Shown: positions 45,724 through 53,280 of the stretch, one piece after another | Layout: each line of letters begins with the position of its first letter | Numbering within the stretch: position 1 is the stretch's first letter | NCBI GenBank assembly: GCA_003152315.1 | Contig: PLZV01000062.1 | Coordinates: forward strand, 84,688-148,687 | Source: Verrucomicrobiota bacterium | GTDB taxonomy: Bacteria > Verrucomicrobiota > Verrucomicrobiia > Palsa-1439 | Direction of reading: 5' to 3' | DNA length: 64,000 bases | The notes under the pieces: generated by a model | Databases searched by the model: none | What the model was told of the DNA's origin: nothing | The model's input: only the letters and a program-made list of their open reading frames with translations | Position numbers and translations under genes: made by a program

Positions 45724-46402
45724 GAGTAAGATGCCTCCATTGTGATGTTGCCAGATTCCCCAATTCGATTGGCCCGACCGCGAGTCGCACGAGGCGCTTC
45801 ACGGGGTGCCCCACTACTGCCATCATCCTGCGAATTTGTCGTTTCTTTCCTTCGCTGAGAATCAGCCGCAGTTCGGTATCGTGGACCTGCGCGCGCACCT
45901 GGAAGATTTTTTCGGCGCGCAACAACTCGCCGTCACTACGAACCCCCTTCAGCAGGCGTGCGATCTCAGTATTCTTCAGTTCCCCTTCGACCTCCACGAA
46001 ATAGGTCTTCCGCATCTTGTAACGGGGGTGCGTGAGCCGCAAGCTAAAAGTGCCGTCATTGGTCAGGAACAACAGGCCCTCGGAATCCTTGTCGAGCCGT
46101 CCAACGGTGTACAATCGCGGCAGCGAACGCGGCAGCAAATCGACCGCGCGCTTGCGGCCATGGGTATCAGAATTGGTGCACACGCAGCCGGCAGGTTTGT
46201 GAAGCGCAATGTAAACCTTGCGCTCGAGGGCGACCGGCTTGCCACCCACGGTCACGGAATCGCGCTCAGGATCAACCTTGGTACCGAGAACGTAGACCGG
46301 TTGGCCATTGACCGAGACCCGGCCGTCTTCGATGAATTGCTCGCAACGACGCCGCGAGGCGATGCCTGCTTCCGCCAGGTACTTTTGCAGACGGACGAGC
46401 AC
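45671..46402 (-). CDS. rRNA pseudouridine synthase (RsuA/RluB/RluF family)
   Basis: This enzyme of about 243 residues has an N-terminal S4 domain (VRLQKYLAEAGIASRRRCEQ) and a catalytic domain with YTVGRLDKDSEGLLFLTNDG, where Asp in GRLD is the nucleophile. KKRQIRRMMAVVGHPV is the usual C-terminal signature. The GTG at 46402 is chosen; a longer frame would overlap the small basic protein gene. It modifies a uridine in rRNA. It lies 14 bases after that small gene. Whether it is RsuA, RluB or RluF type cannot be said. Confidence 0.88.
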   Translation of the reverse strand: MLVRLQKYLAEAGIASRRRCEQFIEDGRVSVNGQPVYVLGTKVDPERDSVTVGGKPVALERKVYIALHKPAGCVCTNSDTHGRKRAVDLLPRSLPRLYTVGRLDKDSEGLLFLTNDGTFSLRLTHPRYKMRKTYFVEVEGELKNTEIARLLKGVRSDGELLRAEKIFQVRAQVHDTELRLILSEGKKRQIRRMMAVVGHPVKRLVRLAVGPIELGNLATSQWRHLTHEEVDKLTQFSSAASRP

Positions 46403-46416
46403 GGGGGGGTGGCCGA

Positions 46417-46569
46417 TTACTCGGGTTTGGTTTTGGGCAGGCCGAAAACGCGATCGCCGTCTTTCCACCGACCCTGCTTCTTGAGCACCTCAACTCGCTC
46501 GAAGCGCTTGAGAACGTTGCGGCGCGCCTGGATCTTGTTGGCCCCTTTGAGACTTTGATGTTGTGACAT
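46417..46569 (-). CDS. Small basic protein (Verrucomicrobia/Chlamydiae type)
   Basis: This 50-residue, strongly basic protein starts MSQHQSLKGANKIQARRNVL and ends FGLPKTKPE. I recall a family of very similar small basic proteins (TIGR04137) in Verrucomicrobia and Chlamydiae. No function is established to my knowledge. It lies directly upstream of an rRNA pseudouridine synthase gene, which hints at a ribosome link; its basic charge fits RNA binding. The gene is shorter than usual cut-offs for gene prediction. Confidence 0.82.
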   Translation of the reverse strand: MSQHQSLKGANKIQARRNVLKRFERVEVLKKQGRWKDGDRVFGLPKTKPE

Positions 46570-46584
46570 GGTGTACTTCCTGAT

Positions 46585-47580
46585 TTAAGGCTTGATTGTC
46601 AGTTTCAGTGCTTCAATTTTCGCGGCGACTTCATCACGATACTCGACAGTTCTACCAGATTGCAGGTACTTTTCAAAGTTTTTTATCGCCTCGGCGGGAT
46701 TGTTGTCCTCGTAGAAAAGGCCGAGCTTGTAATACACCAGCGTGTAGTCCGGCCGCAATTCCAGCGCTTTGCGGTACGAGGTCAACGCCTTGTCGCGTTC
46801 CTTGAGTTGCGCGTAGGCGTCCCCGAGTCCGCTGTAGGCCAGTGCGTACTTCGGATCTTTTTCGATGGCTTTCTTGTAATAAACAATCGACTCATCCGGC
46901 CGCTTTTCCACGAGATAGGTGTCACCCATGGCGTTGTTGTAGTGCGGAATACTCGGATCGGTGTCGATCGCCTTCTGCAACAGCAGCTTGGCTTCCTTGT
47001 CCCGTGATTCCTGCAAATAAAGAATGCCGAGGCTGTAGTAGGCATCGCCGTTCTGCCGTCCCGCTTCGTCTTCGAGCTTCACAAATGTCGCCAGTTGCTG
47101 CTCGGCACCCTTGAGGTCCCCCTCCTCTTTCAACAACACACCGAGGTTGTGGTGCGCCCGCCCGTATTTCGGGTTAATGGCCAGCGCTTTCTCATACGCG
47201 TTGCGCCCTTCCTTCTTGCTGCCGGTCTCATCGTAAAGCACGCCCATCTGGTTCCAAACGTCTGCATCATCCGGCTTGATCTCCAGATAATGTTTGTACT
47301 GGTCGATCGCCCCGCCCTTTTCTCCGAGTTTCTCACAGACGACGCCGAGATTGTAAAACGCGTCGAGATATTTGGGGTAGAGTTTGATGGCTTTCGCGTA
47401 CTCCAGCTTCGCGCGCGGCAGCGAACCGGCCTCGACGAATTTGTTGGCTCGCTCAAAATATTTGGTCGCCTCGGCAATCGCCCCATTCTCCTGCGCCCCG
47501 CCGTCCGCGGCCCGCGCCGGCGTCAGCAACACTGTCGCCAGCGCAATCACGATCAGGAATCGTTCAATTGCTCTTTTCAC
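46585..47580 (-). CDS. Periplasmic TPR-repeat protein
   Basis: This 331-residue protein has a signal peptide (FLIVIALATVLLTPARAA) and about eight tetratricopeptide repeats, for example YLDAFYNLGVVCEKLGEKGG, YGRAHHNLGVLLKEEGD and YALAYSGLGDAYAQLKERDK. It is likely a protein-binding scaffold outside the cytoplasm. Its start overlaps the end of the CutA fusion gene by 17 bases. No partner is evident. Confidence 0.85.
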   Translation of the reverse strand: MKRAIERFLIVIALATVLLTPARAADGGAQENGAIAEATKYFERANKFVEAGSLPRAKLEYAKAIKLYPKYLDAFYNLGVVCEKLGEKGGAIDQYKHYLEIKPDDADVWNQMGVLYDETGSKKEGRNAYEKALAINPKYGRAHHNLGVLLKEEGDLKGAEQQLATFVKLEDEAGRQNGDAYYSLGILYLQESRDKEAKLLLQKAIDTDPSIPHYNNAMGDTYLVEKRPDESIVYYKKAIEKDPKYALAYSGLGDAYAQLKERDKALTSYRKALELRPDYTLVYYKLGLFYEDNNPAEAIKNFEKYLQSGRTVEYRDEVAAKIEALKLTIKP

Positions 47581-49093
47581 TGTTCCCCTCCTTCGCCTTC
47601 AACTTATCCAGGGCCGCCTGCGCGCTCTTGGCGATGGAATTATTGGGAAACTCCTGCAGCAATTGCTCCAACCGCGCCCGCCCCTTTTCCTTCTGCCCCA
47701 CCGCCAACTGGCTCAGGCCGAGACAATACAACGCCTTGTCCTTGTCCTTGTACTCCGGCCAGCGCCCCAGCAGCTTCTCGAAACTGTACGCCGCTTGCGC
47801 GTATTCGCCGCGCTTGCCGAGGGCGAACCCCAGCGCAAACATCGCCTTGTCCGTGTACCCGTATTGATTCTCTTCATCGTGCTCGATGACGTTGCGCAGA
47901 TGCGGCTCCGCCAAATCCTCCCGCCCTTCCTCCAAATACGTCTCCGCCACCTTCCAGTTCGCCTGCACGTCTGCCGGGCTCTGTATGGCCAGCCGCCGCG
48001 CCTCGCGGAACGTCAACTTGCTGCGCTTCGCCTCATCCAGCTTGGCCAGCAACTGCTCCTTCCCGACCAACCCCGCCACGCGCGACATTTCGTTTCCCGC
48101 GCCATCCAACAACAAAATCGTCGGCGCGCCGCGCACGTCCAGCTTGCGGGCGTCGTCCCCCTGCTTCGTCGCATCGATCCGCACGCACACAAATTCCTCG
48201 GCCACATCGATGACCGCCTTGTCCGCCAGCAAACCTTCCTCCAACTTCTGGCAGAACTCCGAGTCGCGTAGGAAGAAATACGCCAGCACCGGCTTGTTCA
48301 ACTGCCGCGCCTGCTTCTCCGCGTCGGGCAACGACCGCAGCCAGTGAATGCTCGACCGCAATTTCCCCAACGCCTCCGTCGCGGCTTCACGGACGGAATC
48401 CGTCGTGTCGGATTTCTCGACCTCCACCAACCACGGAATGGCCTCGGCCCGCCCGCTGGTCTGCAACGCCGTCACCGCGGACCATCGCACAATAGAGTTT
48501 TCGTCCTTCAACAATGTGTGCGCCCTTTCGAGGTCTTCCGCCGCATCACTCACTTGCAGCAAACCGATCACCGCCTCCTGTCGTTTCTCGGGACTCGACG
48601 AAGTCAGCATCTCACGGAACTGCTTCTCCACTCGCGACCCACCGATGTGCGTCAACGCATCCGCAGCATCCGCCCGCTCCTCGTCATTCGTGCTCCCCAG
48701 TTGCTTCACCAAATCATCGATGCGATCCGCGCGTGCCGTTCCGACAAACGCAAACACAAGCAAAGTCACAGCGACTTTCGCAATGGATGAACGCAACCAG
48801 GTCAAATAATTCCGTTCGCCCGCAACCACCGGCAAAAAGATCACTTCCGGCACCTCATAGCTGTGCGCGGCCTTGACCGCATTCACAACACTGCTGACCC
48901 GCGCCCGCGTCGTCTTGATGAGCAGCAGACACTCGCGCGCGGTTTCGAGTTTGCCCCGCCACCAGTAATGCGATTCCAGGCCGCCGATGATGTTCACACA
49001 CGCGGCCAACTTCTTTTTCAAAATTGTCCGGGCCACCTTGCGCGCCTCTGTCCGCGACGAGCAGGTCACCAGTCCCACCACAGCATTTGTCAT
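47564..49093 (-). CDS. Fusion: CutA1, membrane segment, HEAT, thioredoxin-like, TPR
   Basis: This is a 509-residue protein. Residues 1-104 are a complete CutA1 domain (VVGLVTCSSRTEARKVARTI, ACVNIIGGLESHYWWRGKL, EVPEVIFLPVVAGERNYLTW). CutA proteins normally end at this point. Here the frame goes on into a signal-like hydrophobic segment (KVAVTLLVFAFVGTARA), then HEAT-like repeats, then a thioredoxin-like fold with a cis-Pro (RGAPTILLL) but SEFC in place of CxxC, then TPRs. A TTG just before RSSIAKVAV could be an internal start giving a separate secreted protein. The start overlaps the upstream HAD gene (ATGA). Confidence 0.83.
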   Translation of the reverse strand: MTNAVVGLVTCSSRTEARKVARTILKKKLAACVNIIGGLESHYWWRGKLETARECLLLIKTTRARVSSVVNAVKAAHSYEVPEVIFLPVVAGERNYLTWLRSSIAKVAVTLLVFAFVGTARADRIDDLVKQLGSTNDEERADAADALTHIGGSRVEKQFREMLTSSSPEKRQEAVIGLLQVSDAAEDLERAHTLLKDENSIVRWSAVTALQTSGRAEAIPWLVEVEKSDTTDSVREAATEALGKLRSSIHWLRSLPDAEKQARQLNKPVLAYFFLRDSEFCQKLEEGLLADKAVIDVAEEFVCVRIDATKQGDDARKLDVRGAPTILLLDGAGNEMSRVAGLVGKEQLLAKLDEAKRSKLTFREARRLAIQSPADVQANWKVAETYLEEGREDLAEPHLRNVIEHDEENQYGYTDKAMFALGFALGKRGEYAQAAYSFEKLLGRWPEYKDKDKALYCLGLSQLAVGQKEKGRARLEQLLQEFPNNSIAKSAQAALDKLKAKEGNSEKSN

Positions 49094-49674
49094 CGTTTCT
49101 TCCCCTCGATTATCTCGATCACTTCGCTCAAGGTCGTGATGATATACGTCGCGTCGCTGGCCCAATCGGGTATTGCCTCACCGTTCGTCAGCATCGCGCT
49201 CGGCGCACCCGCGTTCTTCGCGCAGAGCACATCCCATTTGTAATCACCGACCATCAATACCTCACCCGGTTCCGCGCCCCAATGCCGCGCGATCTCCCAG
49301 ATCGGCTCGGGCGCGGGCTTGTGCGGCCCGTCCTCCCTTGTGACAGTGATCGCGAACTTCAGGTTCAATTTCCGGCAAACCCCGTCCACCGACCGCCGCG
49401 TATTCCGCGTCAACAACGCCGTCGGCATCTTGCGCCGGACCAGCTCGTCCAACAACTCGCGCGCCCCATGGTTCAACTTCGCTTCCGCCACGCCCGCGTC
49501 CTCGAACTTCGTCATGACCGCCTGCACCCGCGCGTGTTCCGCGCCAGTCGCCGTCGCCAAATAGTCCAGCATATCCACATCGCCGATCCCCGCCTCCTCC
49601 TTGATCGTCGTAAAGTCGAAGTACGGCGCCGTGATCGTGCCATCCATATCAAATATAACGCCCTTGATCTTCAT
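49090..49674 (-). CDS. HAD-superfamily hydrolase (phosphoglycolate-phosphatase-like)
   Basis: This 194-residue protein has the HAD motifs: IFDMDGTITAPYFDF (motif I, with nucleophile Asp), LLTRNTRRS (motif II, Thr) and EPIWEIARHWGAEPGEVLMVGDYKWDV with VGDYxxDV (motif IV). A small cap lies between motifs I and II. The ATG at 49674 is chosen because the frame upstream belongs to a dispersed repeat (copy B). It probably dephosphorylates a small metabolite. It is the first gene of the minus-strand operon, which should have its promoter within or near that repeat. Confidence 0.85.
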   Translation of the reverse strand: MKIKGVIFDMDGTITAPYFDFTTIKEEAGIGDVDMLDYLATATGAEHARVQAVMTKFEDAGVAEAKLNHGARELLDELVRRKMPTALLTRNTRRSVDGVCRKLNLKFAITVTREDGPHKPAPEPIWEIARHWGAEPGEVLMVGDYKWDVLCAKNAGAPSAMLTNGEAIPDWASDATYIITTLSEVIEIIEGKKR

Positions 49675-49744
49675 GGGAACCGCGATGAAACCATATCTGG
49701 GCAAGAATTCCAATCCCGAACGCTGTCCGTCATTCGCGTCACCA

Positions 49745-49977
49745 ACTCTCAATTCCATGCCAAACGAACCCGAATGTAATTTTTCGCTCTCGCGTCTTAA
49801 CTCACTGGTATTCTGCTTGTTCCACATAAATTCAGGTGCTTCCAATTCGGGTTCGTTTCGCAGAAATACATGTTTTTTAGGTCCATCTCCTCCTGCCAAA
49901 CCGCGCCGCCTTTCCACCCTACGAATCGTTGACCGTAATAGTTCACAGCCCAATACTACCACTATCGGAATACGATG
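49745..49977 (-). repeat. Dispersed stem-loop element, copy B
   Basis: Read on the minus strand this copy has CATCGTATTCCGATAGTGGT at its start, the AAACATGTATTTCTGCG box, and arms AAACGAACCCGAAT (plus-strand positions 49762-49775 and 49845-49858), a perfect 14-bp pairing. The TTTATGTGGAACAA sequence of copy C is also present. The gap 49675-50286 holds only this element and the short repeats that follow it. Confidence 0.7.
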
Positions 49978-50010
49978 TCCAGAGAGAATTACCAGGTTCC
50001 GCGCCCCGGC

Positions 50011-50125
50011 CCTTCGTGCTCTTCGTGACTTCGTGGTGAACTCCTGCCGCTCCCCCACCCTTCTCTTCTTCGGATTTCATTCCCCTTTGTTTCGAATTTC
50101 GAGATTCGGATTTCGGATTTGCCCC
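50011..50125 (+). repeat. Short dispersed repeats (TTCGTG and CGGATTTC types)
   Basis: CTTCGTGACTTCGTGGTGAA at 50021-50040 is the uninterrupted form of a repeat that also occurs at about 51185-51220 and, with an insert, at 56361-56410. It is followed by an AT-rich segment built of TTTCGAATTTCGAGATTCGG-like steps at 50090-50125. Confidence 0.6.
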
Positions 50126-50286
50126 CATCCTGCACGGTAGGGTTACACCCCATACCGCCCGCACGGTTACCCGGATTATCTTCGATTACATCAAGAAAGT
50201 AACACAGCGATGAAACCAACCAAATACATGTTGATCCCCGCGCTGGCCAAGGGCGTATGCGCGACAATTGCGAAGGAGTGTTCGTC

Positions 50287-50661
50287 ATGAACGTGAGGCG
50301 AAATATTGTATTCACCATGTGGGCGATGCTCGCCATCGCCATCCTCGCGGTCGCGCTCGCGATTCGTGTTACCGCCGACGAGCCGACGCCCGCACCGACG
50401 CCCGCGCCGACGGGGCAACTGTTCATCTACAGCGGCATCCTCCGGTCGGTGGATCTGCATGCGCGGACGATTATCGTCGATGGGTCACCTGCCCAGCAGA
50501 CGTTCACGGTCCCGACTGACGCGGAGATTATCGTAAAAAGCAAACCGCGGGGCACGCTCAGCGATCTCATGGTCGGCGACGGACTTCAGGTAAAGTACAC
50601 CGACGATGATGGGGTTCACGTCGCGCACCAAATTTCCCTTCTGAGTCTCAAAGTTCCGTAG
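50287..50661 (+). CDS. Small secreted protein with DUF5666-like OB domain
   Basis: This 124-residue protein has a signal peptide (NIVFTMWAMLAIAILAVALA), a short Pro/Thr linker (PTPAPTPAPT) and a beta-rich domain (SGILRSVDLHARTIIVDG, TLSDLMVGDGLQVKYTDDDG). The pattern of a repeated G-x-I-x-x-VD start and a GDxLxVxY end resembles DUF5666-type domains. An AAGGAG lies about 9 bases before the ATG and sets the start. The function is unknown. It may be co-transcribed with the lipoprotein downstream. Confidence 0.72.
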   Translation: MNVRRNIVFTMWAMLAIAILAVALAIRVTADEPTPAPTPAPTGQLFIYSGILRSVDLHARTIIVDGSPAQQTFTVPTDAEIIVKSKPRGTLSDLMVGDGLQVKYTDDDGVHVAHQISLLSLKVP

Positions 50662-50716
50662 CTCCACCGGTGCGGTTCATCGGTAAATGTCCGCTAAAAG
50701 AAAAGGAATCACGAAT

Positions 50717-51121
50717 ATGAAATCGTTACGAAAGATCCAGATCACTGCGGCCAGTACGCTGGTGAGTTTGTCACTGTACGGATGCAACCAACAGGTGCCG
50801 ACGACCACCGCGCCACAGGCGACCCAGGAGCCAGTTACCCAATCGACGCCACAGATGACGCCATCGGCATCCACCAACAACCTGCCGGTCCCCACGACGG
50901 ATTCGTCAGCGACTTCCACCAACAACCCACTGTCCCCCACGGGTGTTTCGACACCGACCGTCACCAACGAACCGCCGACCCCCGTGTCGTCTGAGTCTGC
51001 GAATCCCATTAATACCCCGCCGTCCTCCACGATGCCTACGTCATCGCTGCCTGACTCCACGATACCGGTTTCCACGAATGATTTGCCGACGGCCCCACCC
51101 ATGCGGGTTTCGCCACAATAA
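50717..51121 (+). CDS. Small Pro/Ser/Thr-rich lipoprotein
   Basis: This 134-residue protein has a lipoprotein signal ending in VSLSLYGC. The mature part is almost entirely P, S, T and N, with STNNLPVPTTDSS and STNNPLSPTG as loose repeats. It has no folded domain and may be a cell-surface spacer. An AAAGGAA stands about 10 bases before the ATG. It follows the gene at 50287 by 55 bases. Confidence 0.65.
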   Translation: MKSLRKIQITAASTLVSLSLYGCNQQVPTTTAPQATQEPVTQSTPQMTPSASTNNLPVPTTDSSATSTNNPLSPTGVSTPTVTNEPPTPVSSESANPINTPPSSTMPTSSLPDSTIPVSTNDLPTAPPMRVSPQ

Positions 51122-51151
51122 ATCCGCTTTTCGCCCTCGTTGAACGGCCCG

Positions 51152-51220
51152 CCCCGAACCCCTTTCGGGGTTGAGGAGTCAACCCCTCGTGTTCTTCGCG
51201 CTCTTCGTGGTGAACTCCTA
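51152..51220 (+). repeat. CCCCGAA...TTCGGGG palindrome and TTCGTG repeat
   Basis: A 7-bp stem (CCCCGAA 51152-51158, TTCGGGG 51164-51170) is followed by GTTGAGGAG and then by a TTCGTG-type repeat. A second copy of the palindrome lies at 54801-54819 within another repeat family. Confidence 0.55.
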
Positions 51221-51298
51221 CGCCGCCTCCGCCCTTTCCGCTTTCCGCTCTCCGCTCTCTTTTGCTACATTTGGCCTCGGCCAACATAAGGAGCCAAC

Positions 51299-52213
51299 AT
51301 GTCCATTCGACCCGTCCACAAGGTGATCAAATCCAAACCCACCCTCGAAGGCGCGGGCGTCCACCTCCGCCGCGCGTTCGGCTTCGGCAACACCACCGAC
51401 TTCGACCCCTTCCTGTTGTTGGACGATTTCCGCAACGACATCCCCGCCGATTACCTCGCCGGCTTCCCCTGGCATCCCCATCGCGGCATCGAAACCATCA
51501 CCTACGTCCTCGCCGGCAACGTCGACCACGCCGACAGCATCGGCAACAACGGCTCCATCGAAGCGGGCGACATCCAGTGGATGACCGCCGGCCGCGGCAT
51601 CATCCACCAGGAAATGCCCAAGGGCGACAAAGCCGGCAGAATGCACGGCTTCCAATTGTGGGCGAATCTGCCCTCCTCGCTCAAGATGACCGCCCCGCAT
51701 TACCAGGAAGTCAAAGCGCCCGAAATCGCCGTCGCCACCGAAGACGACGGCACCCAGGCCCGCATCATCTGCGGCACGTTCTGGGGCAAAAAAGGTCCCG
51801 TCACCGGCATCGCCGCCGACCCGATCTACCTCGACGTCACCGTCCCGCCCGGCAAATGCAAACGCCTGCCCGTCGACACCTCGCGCAACGCCTTCGCCTA
51901 CGTCTTCGCCGGCTCCGGCAAATTCTGCAACGCCTCCGGCCCCCTCGCCGTCCCCACCGAAAGCGTCAACTGGCTCGACACCACCCCGCCCGCCGAAGCC
52001 GAAGACCGTAGTTTGATCCTCTTCGACAGCGGCGACGAAGTAGTAGTCCAAGCCGGCGACCAAGGCATCCGCTTCCTACTCGTGTCGGGCAAACCCCTAA
52101 AAGAACCGGTCGCCTGGTACGGCCCCATAGTCATGAACACCCAGGAACAGCTACGCAAAGCCTTCGATCAGCTGAACGAGGGTACGTTCCTGGAAATGAC
52201 AAAGATAGATTGA
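51299..52213 (+). CDS. Pirin-family protein (cupin)
   Basis: This 304-residue bicupin of the pirin family has the four metal ligands: His59 and His61 in FPWHPHRGIET, His103 and Glu105 in RGIIHQEMP. GIETITYVLAG and MHGFQLWANLP are family signatures. An AAGGAG precedes the ATG at 51299. Pirins bind iron and some act as quercetinases or as redox sensors. The role here is unknown. Its GC-rich codon use is like that of the main chromosome, unlike the next gene. Confidence 0.9.
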   Translation: MSIRPVHKVIKSKPTLEGAGVHLRRAFGFGNTTDFDPFLLLDDFRNDIPADYLAGFPWHPHRGIETITYVLAGNVDHADSIGNNGSIEAGDIQWMTAGRGIIHQEMPKGDKAGRMHGFQLWANLPSSLKMTAPHYQEVKAPEIAVATEDDGTQARIICGTFWGKKGPVTGIAADPIYLDVTVPPGKCKRLPVDTSRNAFAYVFAGSGKFCNASGPLAVPTESVNWLDTTPPAEAEDRSLILFDSGDEVVVQAGDQGIRFLLVSGKPLKEPVAWYGPIVMNTQEQLRKAFDQLNEGTFLEMTKID

Positions 52214-52265
52214 ACAACTTTGAAGGTGGCCCCTAGCCAAGTCCTTCCAACTAGCTGCATCGACG

Positions 52266-53132
52266 ATGAGCACACCTCCGATCCTCTACAAGTATATTAG
52301 GACAGAGCATGCGTTGACTGTTCTTCAGAATCTTAAGCTGAAGCTGACCCCGCCAATTGAATTTGACGATCCATTTGAGTTTTTGATGCGCGTAGAGGGC
52401 TCCATGAATCGTCGTCGAGTGGGGAAAATGATGGATCGGAACAGTCACATAAGACTGGTATACGAATTGGCCCTCGCAAAGGGTTTGTGCAGTGGAGACT
52501 TCAAAACATTTAGGCGAGATTTCAAGGCCAACCGAGAGAAACACCTCCGAGACGCAATTCGATTTGCTGAACCGGTACTTGGCAATCATCTGAAGGGTCA
52601 GTTTCTTGTAAATCTTTCAAAAATGTACGCTGTACTTTGCTTATCCGAAGTGCGAGACAGCATTCTAATGTGGTCACACTACGCTAGCGGTCATAGGGGC
52701 ATAGTGCTGGGAATCGAAATTCCTCCGTCATGGAAAATACATCAAGTGGAATACGGTAACCAACGAGTCGCCATTGATCTTGCTTGGAATCCGAATGATG
52801 AACGGTGTCAAGATATGCTGAGGGCACTTGTGAAAGCGAAGGGTGAAGACTGGAAGTACGAACGCGAGTGGCGCGCACTTGGACAGCTAGATCGGTTAGA
52901 GCAAATTCAGCGAGAAGGAAAAGTGCAGTACTTCGCAAAAATGCAGCCTAAATTCGTCAAAGAAATCCTCCTTGGGTGGCGTTTCCCCGAAGGAGATATG
53001 GCCGAGATAATCACACTGCACAAACAATGGCTACCTCAGGCGCGACTCCTAAAAGCATCCCTTCACGATAGTGAGTATAGGATGATCATAAGCGATCTCC
53101 AATCCTCGGACCCACCTCCGGCCACACGCTAA
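52266..53132 (+). CDS. DUF2971 protein, probably acquired
   Basis: This 288-residue protein has the DUF2971 core: LCLSEVRDSILMWSHYASGH followed by RGIVLGIEI, with an N-terminal YKYIRTEHALTVLQN. Base composition is clearly lower in GC than in neighbours on either side, with many A- or T-ending codons, a sign of transfer. DUF2971 proteins are frequent in mobile and accessory regions, some near defence genes. No defence partner is seen here. The function is unknown. Confidence 0.82.
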   Translation: MSTPPILYKYIRTEHALTVLQNLKLKLTPPIEFDDPFEFLMRVEGSMNRRRVGKMMDRNSHIRLVYELALAKGLCSGDFKTFRRDFKANREKHLRDAIRFAEPVLGNHLKGQFLVNLSKMYAVLCLSEVRDSILMWSHYASGHRGIVLGIEIPPSWKIHQVEYGNQRVAIDLAWNPNDERCQDMLRALVKAKGEDWKYEREWRALGQLDRLEQIQREGKVQYFAKMQPKFVKEILLGWRFPEGDMAEIITLHKQWLPQARLLKASLHDSEYRMIISDLQSSDPPPATR

Positions 53133-53236
53133 TGTACAAGCGTCTCGGGGTACGGCCTGACCTTCGAGAGATTCCGCGTGACGACCCGAACCGCCCTCAC
53201 TTCCACGATGCGTTTCGTGTGATGGGAAACGAGAAA

Positions 53237-53261
53237 CCCCCTCCCGTTACCGGGAGCGGGG
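53237..53261 (-). terminator. Terminator-like stem-loop after PEP-CTERM gene
   Basis: CTCCCG (53241-53246) pairs with CGGGAG (53251-53256), extended by CCCC/GGGG with one bulge. On the minus strand it follows the stop of the PEP-CTERM gene by about 20 bases and is followed by TTTCTCGTTT. It fits an intrinsic terminator of moderate strength. Confidence 0.6.
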
Positions 53262-53280
53262 CAATGAAAAATAACCCGGC

